NCBI GenBank assembly: GCA_002377245.1
Contig: DFPL01000199.1
Location: 1-29,852, forward strand
DNA from: Enterobacteriaceae bacterium UBA3516
GTDB taxonomy: Bacteria; Pseudomonadota; Gammaproteobacteria; Enterobacterales; Enterobacteriaceae
Direction: 5' to 3'
Length of the DNA stretch: 29,852 nt
This document shows, in pieces, positions 7,855 through 14,641 of this stretch. The position numbers and the translations under genes were made by a program. The first letter of the stretch is position 1. Every line of letters begins with the position of its first letter. Below the pieces are notes generated by a model, which was not told the DNA's origin, did not search any database, and worked only from the letters and a program-made list of their open reading frames with translations.

Positions 7855-8307
7855 TTGTCCACATTAGAGCAAAAATTAACAGAGATGATCACTGCACCGG
7901 TTGAAGCACTGGGCTATGAACTGGTTGGCATTGAATTTGTGCGTAGTCGCACATCTACGCTGCGCATCTATATTGATAGTGAAAATGGCATCACTGTTGA
8001 AGATTGTGCTGATGTTAGCCACCAGGTCAGCGCAGTGATGGATGTCGAAGATCCCATCACGGTAGCTTATAACCTGGAAGTGTCCTCACCAGGTCTTGAG
8101 CGTCCTTTATTTACGGCGGAACACTACGAGCGTTTTACAGGTGACGAAGTGACACTGGTTCTGCGTATGGCGGTACAAAACCGTCGTAAGTGGCAGGGCA
8201 TTATTAAAGGTGTCGATGGCGAGATGATCACCGTTACGGTCGAAGGTAAAGATGAAGTGTTCGCATTGAGCAACATTCAGAAAGCGAACCTGGTCCCCCA
8301 CTTTTAA
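7855..8307 (+). CDS. rimP: Ribosome maturation factor RimP
   Basis: RimP binds the 30S precursor and helps assemble the S12/S5 region of the small subunit. The start is taken as TTG at 7855 (reads as M-STLEQKL). This gives 150 residues, the E. coli length, and places GGGGGTGGG just upstream; the ATG at 7825 would add ten residues foreign to the family. The N-terminal alpha/beta domain carries RIYIDSENGI and the conserved DCADVSHQVSAVMDVEDPI segment with LEVSSPGLERPL near residues 76-87. An SH3-like C-terminal domain ends in LVPHF. nusA starts 28 bases later. Confidence 0.95.
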   Translation: MSTLEQKLTEMITAPVEALGYELVGIEFVRSRTSTLRIYIDSENGITVEDCADVSHQVSAVMDVEDPITVAYNLEVSSPGLERPLFTAEHYERFTGDEVTLVLRMAVQNRRKWQGIIKGVDGEMITVTVEGKDEVFALSNIQKANLVPHF

Positions 8308-8335
8308 CAGTCTGGATTGAGGTGAAAGGCCCCCG

Positions 8336-9823
8336 ATGAACAAAGAAATTTTGGCTGTTGTTGAAGCTGTTTCTAACGAAAAAGCGCTGCCGCGTGAGAA
8401 GATTTTCGAAGCGCTGGAAAGTGCCCTGGCTACAGCAACCAAGAAAAAATATGAGCAAGAAATCGACGTGCGCGTCAGCATTGACCGTAAGAGCGGCGAT
8501 TTCGACACGTTCCGTCGTTGGGTTATTGTCGAAGAAGTAACCCAACCTACTAAAGAAATCACCCTGGAAGCTGCCCGCTACGAAGACGAAAGTTTTAACG
8601 TTGGCGAGTATGTCGAAGATCAGATTGAATCGGTAACCTTTGACCGTATCACAACGCAAACGGCAAAACAGGTTATCGTTCAGAAGGTTCGCGAAGCTGA
8701 ACGTGCAATGGTTGTTGACCAGTTCCGTGAACATGAAAGCGAAATCATCACCGGTGTGGTGAAGAAAGTGAATCGCGATAACATTACGTTGGATCTGGGC
8801 AGCAATGCTGAAGCTGTCATCCTGCGTGAAGATATGCTGCCGCGTGAAAACTTCCGCCCAGGTGACCGTATTCGTGGTGTTCTGTATGCCGTTCGCCCGG
8901 AAGCGCGTGGTGCACAGCTGTTCGTGACTCGCTCCAAGCCTGAGATGCTGATCGAACTGTTCCGCATTGAAGTGCCGGAAATTGGTGAAGAAGTGATTGA
9001 GATTAAAGCCGCAGCCCGCGATCCGGGTTCACGCGCCAAAATCGCAGTCAAAACCAATGATAAGCGAATCGATCCGGTCGGTGCGTGCGTGGGTATGCGC
9101 GGTGCGCGTGTTCAGGCGGTTTCAACCGAACTGGGCGGTGAGCGTATTGATATCGTCCTGTGGGACGACAACCCGGCACAGTTCGTTATCAACGCGATGG
9201 CGCCTGCTGATGTTGCATCTATCGTTGTAGATGAAGACAAGCACACCATGGATATCGCAGTTGAAGCCGGTAACCTCGCTCAGGCGATTGGACGTAACGG
9301 TCAGAACGTCCGCCTGGCGTCACAATTGAGCGGCTGGGAACTCAACGTCATGACCGTTGATGACCTGCAGGCTAAGCATCAGGCTGAAGCACACGCAGCC
9401 ATTGATACCTTTACGAAGTATCTCGATATCGATGAAGATTTCGCGACTGTACTGGTTGAAGAAGGCTTTGCAACGCTCGAAGAACTGGCCTATGTGCCAA
9501 TGAAAGAACTGTTGGAAATCGACGGTCTTGATGAAGCAACCGTTGAAGCGCTGCGCGAGCGTGCTAAAAACGCACTGACCACTCTGGCACTGGCCCAGGA
9601 AGAAAGCCTTGGTGATAACAAACCAGCTGACGATCTGTTAAATCTGGAAGGATTGGATCGTGAAATGGCCTTCAAACTGGCTGCCCGTGGTGTTTGTACG
9701 CTGGAAGATCTCGCCGAACAAGGCATTGATGATCTGGCTGATATTGAAGGGTTGAACGACGAAAAAGCCGGTGAGCTGATCATGGCAGCCCGTAATATTT
9801 GCTGGTTCGGTGACGAAGCGTAA
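8336..9823 (+). CDS. nusA: Transcription termination/antitermination factor NusA
   Basis: NusA binds RNA polymerase and the nascent RNA, governing pausing, intrinsic and Rho termination and antitermination on rRNA operons. The 495 residues match E. coli. In order: the N-terminal RNAP-binding domain (1-137), an S1 domain (about 137-200), KH1 (about 202-276), KH2 (about 277-343, with GRNGQNVRLASQLSGW), and two acidic helix-hairpin repeats AR1 (about 364-414) and AR2 (about 438-489). The latter are found only in enteric-type NusA. The ribosome site GAGGTGAAAGG precedes ATG. infB follows 24 bases downstream. No oddity is seen. Confidence 0.98.
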   Translation: MNKEILAVVEAVSNEKALPREKIFEALESALATATKKKYEQEIDVRVSIDRKSGDFDTFRRWVIVEEVTQPTKEITLEAARYEDESFNVGEYVEDQIESVTFDRITTQTAKQVIVQKVREAERAMVVDQFREHESEIITGVVKKVNRDNITLDLGSNAEAVILREDMLPRENFRPGDRIRGVLYAVRPEARGAQLFVTRSKPEMLIELFRIEVPEIGEEVIEIKAAARDPGSRAKIAVKTNDKRIDPVGACVGMRGARVQAVSTELGGERIDIVLWDDNPAQFVINAMAPADVASIVVDEDKHTMDIAVEAGNLAQAIGRNGQNVRLASQLSGWELNVMTVDDLQAKHQAEAHAAIDTFTKYLDIDEDFATVLVEEGFATLEELAYVPMKELLEIDGLDEATVEALRERAKNALTTLALAQEESLGDNKPADDLLNLEGLDREMAFKLAARGVCTLEDLAEQGIDDLADIEGLNDEKAGELIMAARNICWFGDEA

Positions 9824-9847
9824 TAAACTGTAGCAGGAAGGAACAGC

Positions 9848-12535
9848 ATGACAGATGTAACCGTAAAAACACTGGCTGCAGAGATACAGACCTCCGTGGA
9901 TCGCCTGGTACAGCAATTTGCTGATGCAGGTATCCCGAAGTCTGCAAATGACTCTGTGTCCGCGCAAGAGAAACAGACTTTACTGGCGCACCTCAACCGT
10001 GAAAACGGTTCTGCCCCGGATAAGTTGACATTGCAGCGTAAAACGCGCAGTACTCTCAATATTCCTGGTACCGGTGGAAAGAGTAAATCGGTACAAATCG
10101 AAGTCCGCAAAACACGCACCTTTGTAAAACGCGATCCGCAAGAGGCAGAACGCCTTGCCGCGGAAGAGCAGGCACAGCGTGAAGCGGAAGAGCAGGCCCG
10201 TCGTGAAGCAGAAGAAGCTGCTAAACGCGAGGCGCAACAAAAAGCTGAACGTGAGGCCGCAGAACAAGCGAAACGTGAATCCGCTGAGAAAGCGAAACGT
10301 GAAGTTGCGGAAAAAGATAAAGTGAGCAATCAACAAACCGACGATATGACCAAAACTGCCCATGCTGAAAAAGCCCGCCGTGAAGCGGAAGCTGCTGAGC
10401 TGAAACGCAAAGCTGAAGAAGAAGCTCGTCGTAAGCTTGAAGAAGACGCTCGTCGCGTTGCTGATGACGCGCGCCGTATGGCTGAAGAAAATGCAGGTGT
10501 ATGGGCTGAGCAAGAGAAAGTGGAAGAAGATAAGAGCGATTATCATGTCACCACCTCTCAGCACGCTCGTCAGGCCGAAGATGAAAACGACCGTGAAGTA
10601 GAAGGCGGACGTGGACGTACTCGTACGACTAAAGCCGCACGCCCTGCTAAAAAGGGCAATAAGCATGCCGAGTCGAAAGCCGATCGTGAAGAGGCCCGTG
10701 CCGCTGTTCGTGGTGGTAAAGGCGGAAAACGTAAAGGTTCTTCTCTGCAGCAGAGCTTCCAGAAACCTGCTCAAGCCGTTAACCGCGACGTTGTGATCGG
10801 CGAGACCATCACCGTGGGTGAACTGGCGAACAAAATGGCGGTGAAAGGTTCTCAGGTCATCAAAGCGATGATGAAACTGGGTGCCATGGCCACCATCAAC
10901 CAGGTTATTGATCAGGAAACTGCTCAGCTGGTTGCGGAAGAAATGGGCCACAAAGTGACCCTGCGCCGCGAAAATGAGCTGGAAGAGGCGGTAATGAGTG
11001 ACCGTGATACTGGCGCAGCAGCAGAAGCTCGCGCACCAGTCGTGACCATCATGGGCCACGTTGACCACTGTAAAAACTCACTGCTGGACTCCATCCGCTC
11101 CACGAAAGTGTCATCAGGAGAAGCGGCCGGCATTACTCAGCGCATCGGTGCGTACCACGTTGAAACTGACAACGGTATGATCACCTTCCTGGATACCCCG
11201 GGCCACGCCGCATTTACCTCTATGCGTGCTCGTGGTGCTCAGGCAACGGATATCGTTGTTCTGGTCGTTGCAGCTGACGATGGAGTGATGCCGCAGACTA
11301 TCGAAGCAATCCAGCACGCGAAAGCGGCGCAGGTGCCGGTGGTTGTTGCGGTCAACAAAATCGATAAGCCAGAAGCCGATCCGGACCGCGTTAAGCAGGA
11401 ACTGTCTCAGTACGGCATTATGCCGGAAGCATGGGGCGGTGAAAGCCAGTTCGTCCATGTCTCTGCGAAAGCCGGTACCGGTATTGATGAACTGCTGGAC
11501 GCTATCCTGCTGCAGGCTGAAGTTCTCGAACTCAAAGCTATCCGTAATGGTATGGCGAGCGGCGCAGTTATCGAATCCTTCCTGGATAAAGGTCGTGGTC
11601 CGGTTGCCACCGTTCTGGTTCGTGAAGGTACGCTGCATAAAGGCGATATCGTTCTTTGTGGCTTCGAATACGGTCGTGTTCGTGCAATGCGCGATGAATT
11701 GGGTCGTGAAGTCACCGAAGCCGGTCCGTCTATCCCTGTTGAGATCCTCGGTCTGTCCGGTGTTCCTGCTGCGGGTGATGAAGCGACGGTTGTCCGTGAC
11801 GAGAAAAAAGCGCGTGAAGTTGCGCTCTATCGTCAGGGTAAATTCCGTGAAGTTAAACTGGCTCGCCAGCAGAAATCTAAACTTGAGAACATGTTCGCTA
11901 ACATGACCGAAGGCGAAGTTCATGAAGTGAACATCGTGCTGAAGGCGGACGTTCAGGGTTCTGTAGAAGCCATCAGCGATTCTCTGCTGAAACTGTCTAC
12001 CGACGAAGTAAAAGTGAAGATCATCGGTTCTGGCGTAGGTGGTATCACCGAGACCGACGCAACCCTGGCTGCTGCATCGAACGCTATCCTGGTTGGCTTT
12101 AACGTTCGTGCCGATGCTTCTGCACGCCGCGTGATTGATGCTGAAAGTCTGGATCTGCGTTACTACTCCGTCATCTACCATCTGATCGACGAAGTGAAAG
12201 CGGCAATGAGCGGCAAGCTGTCTCCGGAACTGAAACAGCAGATCATTGGTCTGGCTGAAGTACGTGACGTCTTTAAATCACCGAAATTCGGCGCTATCGC
12301 AGGCTGTATGGTGACTGAAGGGATCATCAAACGTCACAACCCAATCCGCGTTCTGCGTGACAACGTGGTTATCTATGAAGGCGAGCTGGAATCCCTGCGC
12401 CGCTTCAAAGATGACGTTAACGAAGTCCGTAACGGCATGGAATGTGGTATCGGCGTGAAGAACTACAACGACGTTCGCGTTGGCGATATGATCGAAGTGT
12501 TCGAGATCATCGAGATCCAACGTAGCATCGATTAA
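9848..12535 (+). CDS. infB: Translation initiation factor IF2 (P-loop variant)
   Basis: IF2 is the GTPase that brings fMet-tRNA to the 30S subunit and joins the subunits. The 895-residue reading frame is intact: an N-terminal IF2N domain, a long charged Ala/Glu/Arg helix (about 98-225), a second IF2N-like domain (about 315-385), the G domain, and C-terminal beta-barrel domains that bind fMet-tRNA. Internal starts for the short forms are conserved: GTG at 10322 (codon 159) and ATG at 10346 (codon 167). G3 DTPGH (449-453), G4 NKID (503-506) and G5 SAK (539-541) are normal. The G1 motif is not: residues 403-410 read GHVDHCKN instead of GHVDHGKT, and S415, S422, A427 and R432 replace usual residues in the switch I region. 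K409 and T430 remain. No second infB is in the window. Confidence 0.95.
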   Translation: MTDVTVKTLAAEIQTSVDRLVQQFADAGIPKSANDSVSAQEKQTLLAHLNRENGSAPDKLTLQRKTRSTLNIPGTGGKSKSVQIEVRKTRTFVKRDPQEAERLAAEEQAQREAEEQARREAEEAAKREAQQKAEREAAEQAKRESAEKAKREVAEKDKVSNQQTDDMTKTAHAEKARREAEAAELKRKAEEEARRKLEEDARRVADDARRMAEENAGVWAEQEKVEEDKSDYHVTTSQHARQAEDENDREVEGGRGRTRTTKAARPAKKGNKHAESKADREEARAAVRGGKGGKRKGSSLQQSFQKPAQAVNRDVVIGETITVGELANKMAVKGSQVIKAMMKLGAMATINQVIDQETAQLVAEEMGHKVTLRRENELEEAVMSDRDTGAAAEARAPVVTIMGHVDHCKNSLLDSIRSTKVSSGEAAGITQRIGAYHVETDNGMITFLDTPGHAAFTSMRARGAQATDIVVLVVAADDGVMPQTIEAIQHAKAAQVPVVVAVNKIDKPEADPDRVKQELSQYGIMPEAWGGESQFVHVSAKAGTGIDELLDAILLQAEVLELKAIRNGMASGAVIESFLDKGRGPVATVLVREGTLHKGDIVLCGFEYGRVRAMRDELGREVTEAGPSIPVEILGLSGVPAAGDEATVVRDEKKAREVALYRQGKFREVKLARQQKSKLENMFANMTEGEVHEVNIVLKADVQGSVEAISDSLLKLSTDEVKVKIIGSGVGGITETDATLAAASNAILVGFNVRADASARRVIDAESLDLRYYSVIYHLIDEVKAAMSGKLSPELKQQIIGLAEVRDVFKSPKFGAIAGCMVTEGIIKRHNPIRVLRDNVVIYEGELESLRRFKDDVNEVRNGMECGIGVKNYNDVRVGDMIEVFEIIEIQRSID

Positions 12536-12542
12536 TCGTTTT

Positions 12543-12574
12543 GTAGGCCGGGTAAGCAAAGCGCCACCCGGCAT
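12543..12574. repeat. REP-like palindrome between infB and rbfA
   Basis: GCCGGGT (12547-12553) pairs with ACCCGGC (12566-12572), with an internal AAGCAAAGCGCC loop and flanking GTAG...CAT. This resembles the enterobacterial repetitive extragenic palindrome family. A related copy lies between yraQ and dolP (28756-28781). Confidence 0.7.
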
Positions 12575-12582
12575 GAATGATC

Positions 12583-12606
12583 AAAGGGGCTTAACGGCCC
12601 CTTTTT
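12583..12606 (+). terminator. Rho-independent terminator after infB
   Basis: AAAGGGGC (12583-12590) and GCCCCTTT (12597-12604) pair around a six-base loop, followed by T residues to 12606. It lies 18 bases before rbfA, so rbfA-truB depends on readthrough or on another promoter that I do not see. Confidence 0.82.
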
Positions 12607-12623
12607 AGTCTGGAGAATTTATC

Positions 12624-13034
12624 ATGGCGAAAGAATTTGGTCGCCCACAGCGCGTGTCACAGGAACTGCAAAAAGAAATTGCCATCATCCTGCAGCGCGA
12701 AATCAAAGACCCGCGACTGGGTATGATGACCACCGTTTCCGGTGTTGAAGTATCTCGCGATTTGGCTTATGCCAAAGTGTTTGTCACCTTCTTGAACGAT
12801 CAGGATGAAGCGTCTGTAAAAGCCGGTATTCGTGCGTTGCAGGATGCGTCTGGCTTTATCCGTACGTTAGTGGGCAAAGCGATGCGCCTGCGTATTGTGC
12901 CAGAACTGACCTTCTTCTATGACAACTCACTGGTTGAAGGGATGCGCATGTCAAACCTCGTAACCAGCGTGGTGAAACATGATGATGAGCGTCGTGTGAA
13001 TCCAGATGAAAGCGGCGATAACAAGGAGGACTGA
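12624..13034 (+). CDS. rbfA: 30S ribosome-binding factor RbfA
   Basis: RbfA binds the 16S rRNA 5'-end helix of pre-30S particles and is needed for maturation and cold adaptation. The product has 136 residues, three more than E. coli, with the difference in the acidic C-terminal tail (NPDESGDNKED). The single KH-like domain is complete, including the KDPRLG motif (about 28-33) and the LVGKAMRLRIVPELTFFYD segment that holds the interrupted helix-kink. TGGAG precedes the ATG. Its stop codon overlaps the truB start by one base, and the terminal codons contain the AAGGAGGA used by truB. Confidence 0.97.
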   Translation: MAKEFGRPQRVSQELQKEIAIILQREIKDPRLGMMTTVSGVEVSRDLAYAKVFVTFLNDQDEASVKAGIRALQDASGFIRTLVGKAMRLRIVPELTFFYDNSLVEGMRMSNLVTSVVKHDDERRVNPDESGDNKED

Positions 13035-13981
13035 TGAGTCGTCCTCGTCGTCGTGGTCGTGATATACATGGCGTATTATTGCTGGATAAGCCACAAGGCG
13101 CGTCCAGCAATGATGTGCTGCAAAAGGTAAAACGTCTGTTCAATGCGAATCGTGCCGGGCATACGGGCGCACTGGATCCGCTGGCGACCGGTATGCTACC
13201 CATTTGTCTGGGCGAAGCGACCAAATTTTCCCAATATCTGCTTGATTCAGATAAGCGTTATCGCGTGGTTGCCCGGCTCGGCCAGCGCACCGATACCTCT
13301 GATGCAGATGGCCAGGTCGTTGAAGAGCGTCCGGTGGTCTTCAGTGACGAGCAGCTTGCCGCCGCGCTGGAGAGCTTCCGTGGAGAGACCTCTCAGGTTC
13401 CATCGATGTATTCCGCTCTGAAATATCAGGGTAAAAAGCTGTACGAATACGCGCGTCAGGGGATTGACGTCCCGCGTGAGGCACGTCCCATCATCGTGTA
13501 CGAACTGCTGTTTATTCGCCACGAAGGTAATGAGCTTGAGCTGGAAATTCACTGCTCAAAGGGCACCTACATTCGTACCATCATTGATGACCTCGGTGAA
13601 AAGCTCGGGTGCGGCGCCCACGTTACTTTCCTGCGTCGTCTTGCTGTCAGCAAGTACCCGGCGGAGAGAATGGTGACACTGGAGCAGTTACAGGCTTTAG
13701 TTGAACAAGCGGAGTCACAGGCTGTTCCTTCAGCCGATCTTCTGGATCCCTTGCTGATGCCGATGGACAGTCCGGCGGCGGATTATCCCATCGTAAACAT
13801 CCCTTCTGTTGTGGCGGCGTATTTTAAAAATGGTCAGCCAGTGCGTACGGATGGGATAACCCAGGAAGGGCTGGTACGGGTTACAGAAGGTGAAAATGCA
13901 GTGTTTATCGGTATGGGTGAAATGGGGGCTGATGGGCGACTTGCGCCACGCCGCCTGGTTGTTGAATACCCGCCAGTCTAA
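13034..13981 (+). CDS. truB: tRNA pseudouridine(55) synthase TruB
   Basis: TruB converts U55 to pseudouridine in the T loop of nearly all tRNAs and also acts as a tRNA folding chaperone. The 315-residue product is one longer than E. coli's. The catalytic aspartate is D48 in GHTGALDPLATGMLP; the substrate-binding KRY and the GTYIRTIIDDLG segments follow, and a PUA-type domain forms the C-terminal third. A perfect AAGGAGGA ribosome site lies within the end of rbfA and the genes overlap by one base (TGATG), indicating translational coupling. A promoter for rpsO follows directly after the stop. Confidence 0.97.
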   Translation: MSRPRRRGRDIHGVLLLDKPQGASSNDVLQKVKRLFNANRAGHTGALDPLATGMLPICLGEATKFSQYLLDSDKRYRVVARLGQRTDTSDADGQVVEERPVVFSDEQLAAALESFRGETSQVPSMYSALKYQGKKLYEYARQGIDVPREARPIIVYELLFIRHEGNELELEIHCSKGTYIRTIIDDLGEKLGCGAHVTFLRRLAVSKYPAERMVTLEQLQALVEQAESQAVPSADLLDPLLMPMDSPAADYPIVNIPSVVAAYFKNGQPVRTDGITQEGLVRVTEGENAVFIGMGEMGADGRLAPRRLVVEYPPV

Positions 13982-13989
13982 GCCTCACC

Positions 13990-14018
13990 TTGCGATAAAC
14001 AGACACTACGAGTAGAAT
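13990..14018 (+). promoter_or_regulatory. Probable rpsO promoter
   Basis: TTGCGA (13990-13995) and TAGAAT (14013-14018) are spaced by 17 bases, giving a start near 14025 and a leader of about 100 bases, as for the E. coli rpsO P1 promoter. Confidence 0.7.
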
Positions 14019-14070
14019 ATTGCCGCTTAATGCCGGGCAATTGTTTAACACTGTTTTGGCATTACACTGG

Positions 14071-14134
14071 GGTAGCTGAATTAGAGATCGGCACCCTTTC
14101 ATTTTTTTATCACTGGAGTTCAAAATGTCTCTAA
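14071..14134 (+). promoter_or_regulatory. S15 translational operator (pseudoknot) in rpsO leader
   Basis: In E. coli, S15 represses its own synthesis by trapping the ribosome on a pseudoknot that overlaps the start codon. The required elements are present: GGTAGCTGAATTAGAGA upstream, with TTAGAGA (14081-14087) complementary to TCTCTAA (14128-14134) immediately after the ATG. The GGAG ribosome site lies between them. This is inferred from the conserved sequence and the known E. coli mechanism. Confidence 0.75.
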
Positions 14135-14394
14135 GCGTTGAAGCTAAAGCAAAAATCGTTTCCGAGTTTGGTCGTGGCGAAAATGACAGCGGTTCTACCG
14201 AAGTACAGGTTGCCCTGCTGACTGCTCAGATTAACCACCTGCAAGGTCACTTTGCAGAGCACAAAAAAGATCACCACAGCCGTCGTGGTCTGCTGCGTAT
14301 GGTTTCTCAGCGTCGTAAACTGCTCGACTACCTGAAACGTAAAGATGTTGCACGCTACACCGCGCTGATCGAGCGTCTGGGTCTGCGTCGCTAA
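14125..14394 (+). CDS. rpsO: 30S ribosomal protein S15
   Basis: S15 is a primary binder of the 16S rRNA three-way junction in the central domain and contributes to the B4 subunit bridge. All 89 residues align with the E. coli protein; the rRNA-contacting stretches GSTEVQVALLTAQINHLQGH and DHHSRRGLLRMVSQRRKLL are preserved. TGGAG lies seven bases before ATG. Its own promoter and a strong terminator flank it; pnp follows and is expected to be partly cotranscribed. Confidence 0.98.
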   Translation: MSLSVEAKAKIVSEFGRGENDSGSTEVQVALLTAQINHLQGHFAEHKKDHHSRRGLLRMVSQRRKLLDYLKRKDVARYTALIERLGLRR

Positions 14395-14412
14395 GTCTGG
14401 CGAGTTTCAGAG

Positions 14413-14437
14413 AAAGGGGCCGTAAGGCCCCTTTTTT
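14413..14437 (+). terminator. Rho-independent terminator between rpsO and pnp
   Basis: AAAGGGGCC (14413-14421) and GGCCCCTTT (14426-14434) pair around GTAA and run into six T. In E. coli the equivalent terminator is leaky and lets some transcripts continue into pnp. Confidence 0.92.
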
Positions 14438-14487
14438 CAACCAGACGGCAGCAATTAACGGTACAATAATGTATTGTTGCTAAGAAT

Positions 14488-14582
14488 GATCTTCGTTGCA
14501 GAGGTTCGCGCGGCTAATGAGAGGCTTTACCCGGAGAACACGGGTTAGGGTTGTCATTAGTCGCGAGGATGCAAAGAGGATC
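14488..14582 (+). promoter_or_regulatory. pnp autoregulatory leader (RNase III hairpin)
   Basis: A long imperfect hairpin spans 14509-14565, its arms starting with CGCGGCTAATGA (14509-14520) and ending with TCATTAGTCGCG (14554-14565). It is nested in an outer stem formed by GATCTTCGTTGC (14488-14499) with GCAAAGAGGATC (14571-14582). In E. coli the corresponding leader is cut by RNase III, after which PNPase degrades the duplex and represses its own translation. A perfect ACAATA-ATG-TATTGT palindrome lies just upstream (14463-14477). Confidence 0.8.
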
Positions 14583-14641
14583 GGGTTTAAACGACAGCAC
14601 ATCTGAAGATGTGCTGCCATTCATTAAGAAAGGATAATACT

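Noticed and set aside
9490..10329. 279-codon Ser/Ala/Arg-rich minus-strand frame at nusA-infB
   Set aside because: Repetitive antisense reading of the IF2 Glu/Ala/Arg helix; not a gene.
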